Shown here: piece after piece, positions 25,662 through 34,932 of the stretch
Numbering within the stretch: the stretch's first letter is position 1
Layout: every line of letters begins with the position of its first letter
NCBI RefSeq assembly: GCF_000062885.1
Contig: NC_009142.1
Location: forward strand, 5,383,584 to 5,447,583
Length of the DNA stretch: 64,000 nucleotides
Direction of reading: 5' to 3'
DNA from: Saccharopolyspora erythraea NRRL 2338
Lineage (GTDB): Bacteria; Actinomycetota; Actinomycetes; Mycobacteriales; Pseudonocardiaceae
Notes under the pieces: model-generated
The model's database searches: none
What the model was told of the DNA's origin: nothing
Seen by the model: the letters and a program-made list of their open reading frames with translations, nothing else
Position numbers and translations under genes: made by a program

Positions 25662-26482
25662 TCAGGGTCGGTGTGGTGCCGCTTCGCCGAGCAGCTCGGC
25701 GAAGGCTTCGACGACGGTGGCGCACGCGGCCTCGGCCGCCCGCGAGACCGCTCCGAGGTGGAAGGAAGTCCTCGCTTCCCACGCTCAGCACGGTCGGGGG
25801 CAGCCCAGCGTGCGAGGCCATCACGGGCGAGACGCGGGGATCCTCCAGGGCCGCGTGATCGGTGCCCGCGTAGAACCCGTTGACCGTGGCGTGGCTGGGG
25901 ATCGCGGCCAGCAGGCGAAGGTCCGTCGCCGGGTACAGCAGCAGTTGCCCCAGCAGAGGACGGCCCGCGTCCCGGCAGTGCAACGCGGCGCCCAGAGCGA
26001 GGTTGCCACCCGCGCTGTCCCCGGCCACGGCCGTCCGACCTGCCTCGCCCCCGATCTCCGGATCGTCCATGACGTGCTCGACCGCATCGACGGCGTCGAC
26101 CCACGCGGCGGGGAACGGGTGCTCGGGAGCGAGGGCGTACTCGACGCTGACCACCACCGCGTCCGTGCTCGCGGCAATCCGGATGGCGTGGTCGAGATGG
26201 GTGTCGACGCTGCCGACCACGAAACCGCCGCCGTGGAAGTAGACGACGGTCGCCCCTCGCGGCCGGTGCGGCCGCACGACCCGCACCGGAATGCCGCCCC
26301 TGCGGCCGGGGATCGTGCGCCGCTCGATCGCCGCTACCCTCGAACTCCGGCTTCGGGTAGAGCGCCTGGAACGCGGCGTACCGGGACCGAGCCTCTACGG
26401 CGGACGGACCGCCTTCGAACGTGGGCAGAACGCCCGCGGCGTCCCGGCGGTCGTACAGCGCCGCGATCTCCGCATCCAGCAC
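25662..26482 (-). pseudogene. decayed alpha/beta hydrolase (HSL family)
   Basis: Reads as a hormone-sensitive-lipase-type esterase in three pieces. The N-terminal cap (VLDAEIAALYDRRDAAGVLP from GTG 26482) is one frame. After a frameshift near 26335 comes GATVVYFHGGGFVVGSVDTH with the oxyanion HGGG and nucleophile motif AVAGDSAGGNLALG. After VGSEDFL (near 25765) about 35-40 residues, including the expected PHGF catalytic His, are missing and the true C-terminus AVSRAAEAACATVVEAFAEL resumes in another frame. With the catalytic His gone it should be inactive. It sits between the MFS and glucarate dehydratase genes. Confidence 0.78.
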
Positions 26483-26484
26483 GA

Positions 26485-27807
26485 CTACGTCCCCACCCGC
26501 TCGGTGGCCGCGGCCGGGCTCGCCTCGCGAACGCGGCGCAGCCCAGGCAGCGCGCACAGGACGACCAGGGACGCCGCCGCGAACACGTAGAGCGCGAGGT
26601 CCGTGCTGCCGGTCGACTCCTCGATGTAGCCCAGCAGCGACGGCGCGAAGAAGCCGGCGAGGTTGCCCAGCGAGTTGATCAGAGCGATACCGCCCGCGGC
26701 GACCCGGACATCGAGGGTTTGCGGGACCAGCGGCCAGAACATCGTCGACGCGCACTTGACGCCGATCGCCGCGGCGACCAGCGCGACGAGCCCGAACCAC
26801 GGACCGCCGACGGTGGCGAGGAAGGCGCCCACCGCCGACAGCACCAGCGCGCCGGCCAGGTACGGACGCCGGTCCGGGGCGCCGTCGGTCCGCTTCGCGA
26901 GCACGTACATCGCCGCCACGGCGAACAGCCACGGGATGGCCGACAGCAGACCCACGGCGAAGTCCGACGTGCCCTCGATCTGACCGACGAGGCTCGGCAG
27001 CCAGAAGGTGATCGCCGCCGTCGTCAGGCCGATGGCGAAGAAGACGATCGTCAGCAGGACGATCCGGACGTCGAGCAACAGCCGCCAGCGCGACACGGTG
27101 CCCGCAGAGCGACGGGCTTCAGCGTCGCGCCGGACCGCCGCGGACAGCGCCGACTTCTCCTCCGGCGTCAGCCACGGAGCGTCCTCGACGCGCGAGCGCA
27201 GGACGAAGATCGCCAGCGCCCCGACGACGACCGACACCACGCCCTCGAAGAAGAACATCCACCGCCAGCCTGCGATGTCGCCGACGCCGTGCATCTCCAG
27301 CAGCGCACCGGAAATCGGCCCGGTGACGATGTAGGCCGTGGCCGAACCGCCGAGGAAGACCGCGTTCGCCCGGCCCCGGTAGGCGTCCGGGAGCCACTTG
27401 GTGAAGTAGTAGATGACGCCCGGGAAGAAGCCCGCCTCGCACACCCCGAGCAGGAACCGCGCCAGGGCGAACTGCACCTCGTTCTGCACGAAGGCCGAGG
27501 CGACGGTCACGAGACCCCAGCTGATCATGATGCGGGTCAGCCACATACGCGCACCGACCCGTTCCAGGAGCATGTTGCTGGGCACCTCGAACAGCGCGTA
27601 GCCCACGAAGAACAGGCCCGCGCCGAGCCCGAACGCCGCGGCACCGACGCCGATGTCCACCTGCACGTGCTCCTTGATGAAGCCGACGTTGGTGCGGTCC
27701 ATCTGGTTGATCACCAGCATCAGGACCAGCATCGGCAGGATGCGCCGGAAGAACTTGGCCGCACCCGAGGCGACGAGCCGCGCGTCGGGCTCCGCGGGAG
27801 AACTCAC
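26485..27807 (-). CDS. MFS transporter, anion:cation symporter (sugar-acid) type
   Basis: 440 residues, 12 predicted TM helices. ACS-family features: PMLVLMLVINQMDRTNVGFI in TM1, the long loop VPSNMLLERVGARMWLTRIM, GVCEAGFFPGVIYYFTKWLP in TM4 and GWRWMFFFEG. This family imports glucarate, galactonate, phthalate or tartrate with protons; the linked glucarate dehydratase favours a sugar diacid. GTG 27807 follows AAGGAG by 6 bases. Transcribed ahead of the decayed hydrolase and glucarate dehydratase. Confidence 0.92.
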   Translation of the reverse strand: MSSPAEPDARLVASGAAKFFRRILPMLVLMLVINQMDRTNVGFIKEHVQVDIGVGAAAFGLGAGLFFVGYALFEVPSNMLLERVGARMWLTRIMISWGLVTVASAFVQNEVQFALARFLLGVCEAGFFPGVIYYFTKWLPDAYRGRANAVFLGGSATAYIVTGPISGALLEMHGVGDIAGWRWMFFFEGVVSVVVGALAIFVLRSRVEDAPWLTPEEKSALSAAVRRDAEARRSAGTVSRWRLLLDVRIVLLTIVFFAIGLTTAAITFWLPSLVGQIEGTSDFAVGLLSAIPWLFAVAAMYVLAKRTDGAPDRRPYLAGALVLSAVGAFLATVGGPWFGLVALVAAAIGVKCASTMFWPLVPQTLDVRVAAGGIALINSLGNLAGFFAPSLLGYIEESTGSTDLALYVFAAASLVVLCALPGLRRVREASPAAATERVGT

Positions 27808-27842
27808 GTCGGTCTCCTTCGACTTCGGTGTGTCGATGAATC

Positions 27843-27977
27843 TCAGTTCGACGGCGGCGGGTTGTGCGCGAGAATCCGCCTGCCGTCCATGACAACCACG
27901 GCGCCGCAGGCGAAATCGAAAGACAGAAGCGCGCACCCCGACTGCCCGGCCGGCGCGGATGGAGCGTCGTCGGACAT
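27843..27977 (-). CDS. possible 44-residue protein
   Basis: A short frame, MSDDAPSAPAGQSGCALLSF onward, with GGAGGT 8 bases before its ATG, one of the best ribosome-binding sites in the region. It ends 36 bp before the MFS start, so it could be the first gene of the glucarate operon or a leader peptide. No family recognised. It could also be the stump of a deleted gene. Confidence 0.42.
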   Translation of the reverse strand: MSDDAPSAPAGQSGCALLSFDFACGAVVVMDGRRILAHNPPPSN

Positions 27978-28177
27978 CGTCAGTGACCTCCAGGTGAGTG
28001 CGCGATGTCCATGGACGCTAAGCGCTGAGCAATGCGGGAACAACTCAGCTTGTGCATCGGTCGATGCAGGAATTGGATCGATGCCGACGGCGTGGGGTGG
28101 CGATCGGTGCAACACGGGCGTGACGCGGATGGCGCGGGCCGGCTCGCGGTCTGCTCGTGTTCGGCTACCCGTCCATG

Positions 28178-29013
28178 TCAGAGGTTGATGGTCCCCCGGA
28201 TGCGGGTGGCGGTGGCTCCGCCGACCCAGACCGCGCCGTCCTGGTCGGCGGTGATCGTGATGTCACCGGCCCGGCCGAGACGGGCACCCTGGGAGACCCG
28301 GTAGCGGGCGGGGGCTGCTCCGGTGCGGGTCAGCCACTGGCCGACCGAGGCGTTCATGCTGCCGCACACGGGGTCCTCGGCCACGCCGACGCCGGGGGCG
28401 AAGGTGCGCAACTCGAACTCGAACGGCGACCCCTCGGGGTAGGCCCCGACAGCACCGACCATCGCGGTCGGGATGCGCGAGAGATCCGGTTCCAGCGCCA
28501 GCACCTCTTGGGCCGTCGCGAGCCTGACCACGGCCCAGCCGGGTCCGTTGTCGACCCACTGGTGGTCGAGCACCTGGTCCCGGCTGATCCCGAACGCGGT
28601 CACGACCTCGTCGAGGAACTCCTGCTCCAGTGCCCCGTCGCGGATGGTGGGCGGCGCGGCGAAGGACAGGACGCCCTCACCTCGGTGGACCTCGACCAGT
28701 CCGGCACCGCACTCCTGCACGACGCGGTCGTCGCGACGAGGCGTGCCGCCGTTCTCCAGCCAGGCGTGCGCGGAACCGAGCGTGGGATGACCGGCGAACG
28801 GCAGCTCACCGTCCGGGGTGAAGATCCGCAGCCGGTAGTCCGCCTCCGGGGTGGTCGGCGGCAGTACGAACGTGGTCTCCGAGAACACCGTGCCACGCGC
28901 TGCATGTCCTCGGTCTCCACGCCATCGGCGTCGAGCACGACCGCGACCGGGTTGCCGAGGTACGGGGCGCAGGAGAAGACGTCGACCTGGGCGAAGTCAC
29001 GAGGACGGGTCAC
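28178..29013 (-). pseudogene. PhzF-family isomerase gene with a frameshift
   Basis: Two overlapping frames together make one PhzF/epimerase protein of about 278 residues. The N-terminus VTRPRDFAQVDVFSCAPYLG and NPVAVVLDADG (GNPVAV with the family glutamate region following) ends after MQRVAR near 28890. The rest continues in another frame from FSETTFVLPPTTPEADYRLR through LPFAGHPTLGSAHAWL to VAEDPVCGSMNASVGQWL. The break removes the expected W/T/N residues just before SETTF. PhzF-like proteins isomerise small hydrophobic acids; most have no known substrate. Either a real mutation or a base-calling error. Confidence 0.75.
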
Positions 29014-29802
29014 GATGAAAGGGCCTTTCGCCAAACTGGAGAGCAAGGAGACTGCGCGCGTTTTCGGTGGTATGCCAGGTGCGCCAACGACAGCAGTACT
29101 GGCGGCAGCCTAACCGGCATCTGGCCTCGGACCCGACAGCCAATTCCACGAAAGTGGACTGCTCACGACCGGTGAGGCGGGCGGCCACAGGCACTCGTCG
29201 GGGAGGCGACACGGGGTGCGCGGGGCGATCTCGGCGGCGTTGAACCCGCGGGCGAATTGCCTGGCTGCTGCTTCGCCGAGCCCCGAGGCTGATCGGCGAG
29301 GGCTGGACGACTGGCTCGCCAAGATCGACAAGCTGGTGACGGAGATGCAGGCCCTGAGGTCCTTCTACCAGAACGCGACTCCCGGCACCGAGACGCTGCG
29401 GGTCCTGCAGGTCGCTTTGGCCAACGAGGTCGCACGGGACGCGGCCTCCCGGTTCGGGTTCACCACCTGTGCCGACACCGGTGCGTGGACGACCAGCTCC
29501 GCCTGAGTGAGCAGTTGCTCGTCTGAGCCGCGAACAGCGCCACGCCGCACACGCCAACACCACGGCGAGTAGTAGACCTCCCCACCGGTGTCCAGAGCCG
29601 GTGACGTGGCCTGGGGGGTGGCCCTGGCAGCGTCCCGACGGGAGGCTGCCAGGGGCCGTCCCCCGGTCCGGGCTCCGTCGACCCCCAGCCGTCGGTGCCC
29701 GTGGTGACCTGTCTAGTCCGGATGGGTTGTCCATGGTCGGTGGCTGGACTCCGGACAACGCGGATCTAGACAATCGGGCGTTGATCGAATGGAGGTGTGC
29801 GG
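29014..29802. other. gap with one weak ORF and a long inverted repeat
   Basis: About 790 bp. One frame on the plus strand, 29216-29506 (96 codons, GTG start), contains a helical, soluble-looking stretch (LDDWLAKIDKLVTEMQALRS) without an obvious ribosome-binding site or recognised family; it could be the end of a decayed gene. The rest looks non-coding and ends with the inverted repeat at 29710-29775. Confidence 0.4.
29710..29775. promoter_or_regulatory. imperfect 22-23 bp inverted repeat upstream of the STAND gene
   Basis: The plus-strand arm TGTCTAGTCCGG...GGTTGTCC (29710-29732) pairs with GGACAACGCGGATCTAGACA (29753-29772 plus flank); the inner TTGTCC/GGACAA arms are perfect. It lies 28 bp before the start of a protein with its own XRE-type HTH, so autoregulation is plausible. 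Confidence 0.55.
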
Positions 29803-32800
29803 GTGCCTCGTCCGGAGCGTCCGCTGGACAACGGGCCGTTGGCGGAGTTCGCGGCTGAGCTGCGGCGTCTGCGTGAGAAGGCGGGTAGTCCGCGATACCG
29901 GGAGCTGGCACAGCGAACGCATTACTCGGTGAGCACGCTCTCGGAGGCCGCGGGCGGCAAGAGGTTGCCGACGCTGGCGGTGACCCTGGCCTACGTGCAG
30001 GCGTGCGGCGGCGAGCGGCAGGAGTGGGAGCAGCGCTGGCAGGGGGTGACGGCCGAACTCGCCGCGCAGAACAAATCCGCCACCACATCGAACCACGGTT
30101 GCGAATCCGACCTCGAGTGCCCGTATGTCGGACTGGCCGCGTTCGAGCCGGAGGACGCGGACCGGTTCTTCGGCCGGGAGCACGTGGTCGAGGACCTGCT
30201 GGCCCGGTTGCGCGACGAGCGGTTCGTGGCGTTGATCGGCGCCTCCGGTGCGGGCAAGTCCTCGCTGCTGCGCGCCGGGGTAGTGCCGAAACTGCGAGCC
30301 GGTGGGGCGCGGGTGGCGGTGTGCACACCGACTCAGCAGCCGTTGGAGGTGCTCGCCGCACAGGTGGCACGTCACACCGGCGAATCGGCTGCCCGGCTCC
30401 ACGGCGAACTGGGCGAAGACCCGCAGGCGTTGCACCTGGCGGTGCTCACCGCACTGGCCGACGAGCCGTCAGGGACCGAACTGGTGCTGCTCGTGGACCA
30501 GTTCGAGGAGATCTTCACCCTCTGCCGCGACACCGAGCAGCGCACGCGGTTCCTGACCCAGCTGGCCACCGCCGCCGAGGCCGGCCACTCCCGGCTGCGC
30601 GTGGTGCTGGGCATCCGGTCGGACTTCTTCGACCGCTGCCTGGACCGCCCCGAGCTGGTGCCGGCGCTGCGGACGCCGGCACTGCTGGGGGCGATGTCGA
30701 CCGAGGAGCTGCGCCGCGCGATCACCCAACCCGCCGTTGGCCAGGGCTGCACCGTCGAAGGGGCGCTGCTGGCCGAGATCACCGCACAGGCCGCCGGGCA
30801 GGTCGGGATGCTGCCACTGGTCTCCCACGCGCTGCGCGAGACCTGGCAGCGCCGTCGCGGCAACACCCTCACCCTGGTCGGCTACGAAGCCACCGGAGGT
30901 ATCCGACACGCCCTGACCCAGACCGCCGAGCAGCTCTACACCGGTTTCACCGAGGCCCAGCAGCGCCGCGCCCGGGGTCTGCTGGTGCGACTGGTCGCGC
31001 CCGGCGAGGGCACCGAGGACACCAAACGTCGCATCACCCGCGCCGAACTCGACTCCGATGCCGACACCCACGCGGTGCTCGACGCCCTGGCCCGCGCGCG
31101 GCTGGTCACCGTCGACGACGACGGCATCGAGATCACCCACGAAGCACTCATCCGCTCCTGGTCCCGGCTGCGGCAGTGGATCGACACCGACCGCGAAGGC
31201 CTGCGGCTGCACCGCGAGCTCACCAACGCCACCACCACCTGGCAGCACCTCGACCACGACCCCGGCGCGCTGTACCGGGGCGCGCAGCTGACCATCACCC
31301 GCGACTGGGTGCATCGCGCGGAGCCGACGCTGGCGCGGCGCGAACGTGACTTCCTCGACGCCAGCATCGCCGCCGAACAGCGCGAACACCGCGCTCGCGT
31401 GCTCCGCACCCGCGTGCTCCACGGTGCGTGCGCCGGCCTCGCGCTGCTGCTGGTCGTGGCGTCGGTGACCGCGGTCAGCGTCTACAACCGCGGTCAGCAG
31501 ACCCTGTCGCGACAACTGGCCCAGCAAGCGCGCGGCGCGCAAAACACCGATCCCGCCGCGGCGATCCGCCTCAGCGTCCAGGCCCACGACACCACCACGC
31601 TCGACGGAACTGCCACCGCCGAAGGGCGCAGCGCGCTGCTGAGCACCGCCGGGCACCTCGTTCATCACGGCACGCTGCCCAGCAGCAAATCGGTCACCGG
31701 GATGAACAAGCTGGCGTTCAGCCCCGACGGGCGCCTGCTCGCCTCCGCCGACGACCAGGTGCACGTCTGGGACGTCGCCACCCGACGGTTGCGCACCCGA
31801 CTCACCGCCCCCGCCGCGAACAGGACGGACCGTCCCGCCCCGTACGGGGCCGCGGCGTTCTCTCCCGATGGAACCCGCGTCGCTGCCAGCACCACACTGA
31901 ACACCGGACGCATCGACGTGTGGCGGCTGGATGCACCGGACCAGCCGGTCAAGAGCCTGCCGTCGACAGCCGAGGGAAACGATCTCGAGTTCAGCGCGGA
32001 CGGCCGGCTGCTCGCCGCTGCCGGCGGCACACGCATCGAACTCTGGGATCTCGACACCGGGCGGCTCATCGAGGCTCTCCCGGTCGAAAACGGCTTCTCG
32101 GTGTCGTTCTCACCCGACGGCCGAACTCTGGCCTACTCCGCGTCGTACCCAGTGGGAGTCGGGCTCTGGGACCTCGCCGCGCGACGCCACCTGCCTGCGC
32201 TGCCGGAGTCGTACAAGCACTTCGACCCGAGGTTCAGCACCGACGGCCGGACGCTGGCCACGATGGGTACCGACGGCACGGGACCGATCATCTGGGACCT
32301 GGCCACCCGCACACCCAAGGTGAGGATCGACCAGGACATGGTGATCTTGGACTTCGCGTTCTCCCCCGCCGACCAGTCACTGTTCATCGCCAACGCCGAC
32401 GGCAGCATCGACCGACGCGATCACAACGGCAGCGGGCCACCCGTGCGGCTGGTACCCGCACGCCCCGACCAAGGCTCCTCGAGCATGAGTGTCAGCGCGA
32501 CCGGCGTCATCGCCATGACTTCGTGGAACTACGGCAGCATCATCACGCTGTGGGACACGAACCGGCTCCCCACACGGCGGGACAGCGGCCCGTATCCGGA
32601 AGCGCTCACCTTCAGCGCCGAGGGCAGAAACCTGCTCGGCGCCTACAAAGCAGGCGAACTCACCACCTGGGCCACCGAGCAGCTACGCCGCGACTCGACC
32701 CCTCTCCTACCAGGCACATCAGACGCGACCCTCGCCGGATTCAGCGCCGAGGGCAGGCGGTTCGTCGCCGTCACGGGCGCCGACGATCCACGGCACCGCA

Positions 32801-33570
32801 CGATCACGGTCGGCGATGTGGCTACTCGCACGCCCATCGCCGTTGTCACTGGTCCCGACACCTATCGTGCGGTCAACGCCCAGGGCACGCTGCTGGCCAC
32901 CACCGGGCCCGACGGCCTCCACGTCTGGAACGTCGAAGGCCCGGCCGCCAGGTTGATCCACACGGTCACCGACGTCAAACCCGACGCCGCGATCGCCTTC
33001 AGCCCCGACTCCCAACACCTGGCGACCACGCGTGTGGACGGAACGTTCGGGGTGTGGGATCTGACGAACGGACGGTCCATCACGCTGCCGGTGCCCGACG
33101 GCCCCGCAGGGGACCTCGTGCCCCGGTACTCACCGAACGGCCGCATCCTGGCAGTGCGCACCGCCACCGGCGTGGCACTGTGGAACGCGACCACCCGCAC
33201 ACCGCTGGGAAACATCCCCGGTCACTTCGGCCGCGCCCTCGCGTTCAGCCCGGACTCCCAACGCCTCGCCCTGGCCACGCGGGACAACGCGATCCTCATC
33301 CGGGACCTCCCGTCCCGAACCCGATGGGCCGCCCTGACCGGCACCGTGGCCGACACACCCGACGCGATCTCGACCCTGATCTGGTCCCCCGACGGAACGC
33401 GTCTGGCCGCCGCAGCAGGCAACTCCCTCACGCTCTGGACCACCGACCCCGAGCAAGCCACCAGCGCACTCTGCGACACCCTCGCCCGCGACTTCCGCGA
33501 CCCGGCCCGACCTCTCCCCGCGGCCTGCACAAGAACGCAGCCACCCGAGACCGAGCCGGAATTGCCGTGA
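29803..33570 (+). CDS. XRE HTH - nSTAND NTPase - TM - WD40 protein
   Basis: 1255 residues. Order: an N-terminal XRE-like HTH (about residues 10-70, RYRELAQRTHYSVSTLSEAA); a STAND-type P-loop NTPase starting CPYVGLAAFEPEDADRFFGR, with Walker A GASGAGKSS near 145 and Walker B LVLLVDQFEEIF; a helical winged region (IEITHEALIRSWSRLRQWID); one TM helix (ACAGLALLLVVASVTAVSVY, near 545); then about 13-14 WD40 repeats (FSPDGRLLASADDQVHVWDV and successors), enough for two seven-bladed propellers. Members are signalling or conflict-system hubs that oligomerise on ligand sensing. The start is the GTG 7 bases after GGAGG. No protease or nuclease effector is fused or adjacent. Confidence 0.9.
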   Translation: MPRPERPLDNGPLAEFAAELRRLREKAGSPRYRELAQRTHYSVSTLSEAAGGKRLPTLAVTLAYVQACGGERQEWEQRWQGVTAELAAQNKSATTSNHGCESDLECPYVGLAAFEPEDADRFFGREHVVEDLLARLRDERFVALIGASGAGKSSLLRAGVVPKLRAGGARVAVCTPTQQPLEVLAAQVARHTGESAARLHGELGEDPQALHLAVLTALADEPSGTELVLLVDQFEEIFTLCRDTEQRTRFLTQLATAAEAGHSRLRVVLGIRSDFFDRCLDRPELVPALRTPALLGAMSTEELRRAITQPAVGQGCTVEGALLAEITAQAAGQVGMLPLVSHALRETWQRRRGNTLTLVGYEATGGIRHALTQTAEQLYTGFTEAQQRRARGLLVRLVAPGEGTEDTKRRITRAELDSDADTHAVLDALARARLVTVDDDGIEITHEALIRSWSRLRQWIDTDREGLRLHRELTNATTTWQHLDHDPGALYRGAQLTITRDWVHRAEPTLARRERDFLDASIAAEQREHRARVLRTRVLHGACAGLALLLVVASVTAVSVYNRGQQTLSRQLAQQARGAQNTDPAAAIRLSVQAHDTTTLDGTATAEGRSALLSTAGHLVHHGTLPSSKSVTGMNKLAFSPDGRLLASADDQVHVWDVATRRLRTRLTAPAANRTDRPAPYGAAAFSPDGTRVAASTTLNTGRIDVWRLDAPDQPVKSLPSTAEGNDLEFSADGRLLAAAGGTRIELWDLDTGRLIEALPVENGFSVSFSPDGRTLAYSASYPVGVGLWDLAARRHLPALPESYKHFDPRFSTDGRTLATMGTDGTGPIIWDLATRTPKVRIDQDMVILDFAFSPADQSLFIANADGSIDRRDHNGSGPPVRLVPARPDQGSSSMSVSATGVIAMTSWNYGSIITLWDTNRLPTRRDSGPYPEALTFSAEGRNLLGAYKAGELTTWATEQLRRDSTPLLPGTSDATLAGFSAEGRRFVAVTGADDPRHRTITVGDVATRTPIAVVTGPDTYRAVNAQGTLLATTGPDGLHVWNVEGPAARLIHTVTDVKPDAAIAFSPDSQHLATTRVDGTFGVWDLTNGRSITLPVPDGPAGDLVPRYSPNGRILAVRTATGVALWNATTRTPLGNIPGHFGRALAFSPDSQRLALATRDNAILIRDLPSRTRWAALTGTVADTPDAISTLIWSPDGTRLAAAAGNSLTLWTTDPEQATSALCDTLARDFRDPARPLPAACTRTQPPETEPELP

Positions 33571-33591
33571 ACGACGTGGCAGGCCCCGCCC

Positions 33592-34932
33592 TCAGTCGAG
33601 CGCGAGCCCTCTCGTCTCCGGTGCCCAGGCCAGGGACACGACCGCGCCCACGGCCAGGATGGCCGTCAGGACCACCATCGTGGGCGAGAAGCCCAGGGAG
33701 TCGAAGCTGATCGGCAGCAGGAAGGTGCCGATCGCGGAGCCGATCCGGCTCATCCCGTTGAGCAGCCCGACGCCCGAACTGCGCAGCTCGGTCGGGAACA
33801 GCTCCGGCGGGTACACCTGGTCGAGGTTGGACGACGCCGACATCGTGAAGGTGAACACCAGGAACAGCGGGAACAGCAGAGCCGTGGGAGCGTCCGGCCA
33901 GATGCCGATCGGCGCCAGGGACAGCGCCATCACCACGAACGAGCCGATGGTCAGCCCGCGCCGGGTGAGCTTCGCGACGAGCCACAGCCCGCCGATGCCG
34001 CCCAGCAGCAGGAACAGGTTGAGCAGCGCATCGCCCAGGAACTCGTCGCCGTCCAGGTTGATCTTCGCCAGCACCAGCGGCAGGAACGTGTAGATCGCGA
34101 AGTACGGGATGACCTGGCAGTTGTAGAACAGGACACCGAAGGCGGTGTTGCGCCAATGGCGCCTGCCGAACAGCTCCCGGTAGGTCGCACGGCGCTCGGG
34201 CACGTGCTGGGCGGCGAACGCGTCGAAGTCGACCCGCGCTCCGATGAAGCGGGTGACCACGGCCTTGGCCTCGTGCAGCCGGCCCCGGCTGACCAGCCAG
34301 CGCGGTGACTCCGGAGTGCCGATCCGCACCAGCAGGACCACGATCGCGGGGATCGCGCTGCTCAGCAGCAGCCAACGCCAGGAGTCACCACCGAACCCGA
34401 CGAGGTAGTTGCCGAAGAAGAACGCGGCGATGTAGCCGACCGTCCACATCGCCGTGAGCGAGGCCAGCAGCCCGCCGCGGTAGCGGCGCGGCACGAACTC
34501 GGCGACCAGTGTCGGGCCGAGCGCGTAGTCGGCCCCGATCCCGAACCCGATCAGCAGCCGCAGCACGAACAGCTCCACCGGCCCGGTGACGAAGAACTGC
34601 AGCACCGATGCGACGGCGATGAGCAGGAAGTCCAGCATGTAGAGGCGCTGGCGGCCCATCCGGTCCGCCGCCCAGCCGACCACCGTGCTGCCGAGGAAGA
34701 TGCCGATCAGCGCGGAGGCGCCGAGCAGGCCCTGCCAGGCCGGGCCCAGGCCGAGCTGCGGAGCGATCAGGGTCAGCGCGATCCCGATGATCCCGAGCTG
34801 GTAGCCGTCGGAGAAGTTCGCGCCGAAGGTCAACGCGGTGATCTTGAGGTGGAAGCGGTTCAGCGGGACGTCGTCGAACGACGCCGCCTCAGTCGTCGAG
34901 GAAGAGCTCCTGGTCTGCCGCGTATTGCTCAA
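33592..34932 (-). CDS. MFS transporter, sugar porter/AAHS-like
   Basis: About 446 residues, 12 TM helices. Motif A is GWAADRMGRQRLYM between TM2 and TM3, TM4 carries GFGIGADYALGPTLVAEFVP, then RYRGG, GTPESPRWLVSRGR after TM6 (PESPRW), and LFPTELRSSGVGLLNGMSRI near TM11, the pattern of metabolite:H+ symporters. The start is uncertain: TTG 34932 follows TTGGAGAACT and overlaps the RpiR gene end by 44 bp; an ATG at 34971 is possible. With RpiR and the divergent aromatic-amino-acid-lyase homologue it probably imports that enzyme's substrate. Confidence 0.88.
   Translation of the reverse strand: MSNTRQTRSSSSTTEAASFDDVPLNRFHLKITALTFGANFSDGYQLGIIGIALTLIAPQLGLGPAWQGLLGASALIGIFLGSTVVGWAADRMGRQRLYMLDFLLIAVASVLQFFVTGPVELFVLRLLIGFGIGADYALGPTLVAEFVPRRYRGGLLASLTAMWTVGYIAAFFFGNYLVGFGGDSWRWLLLSSAIPAIVVLLVRIGTPESPRWLVSRGRLHEAKAVVTRFIGARVDFDAFAAQHVPERRATYRELFGRRHWRNTAFGVLFYNCQVIPYFAIYTFLPLVLAKINLDGDEFLGDALLNLFLLLGGIGGLWLVAKLTRRGLTIGSFVVMALSLAPIGIWPDAPTALLFPLFLVFTFTMSASSNLDQVYPPELFPTELRSSGVGLLNGMSRIGSAIGTFLLPISFDSLGFSPTMVVLTAILAVGAVVSLAWAPETRGLALD

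Noticed and set aside
25522-28188. An 888-codon plus-strand ORF spanning glucarate dehydratase, hydrolase and MFS regions
   Set aside because: It crosses several minus-strand genes, is dominated by Arg, Asp, His, Gln and Gly, and has no domain-like segments.
29216-29506. Independent gene in the gap before the STAND protein
   Set aside because: Protein-like in the middle only, no ribosome-binding site and no family; kept as a remark under the gap entry instead of a CDS.
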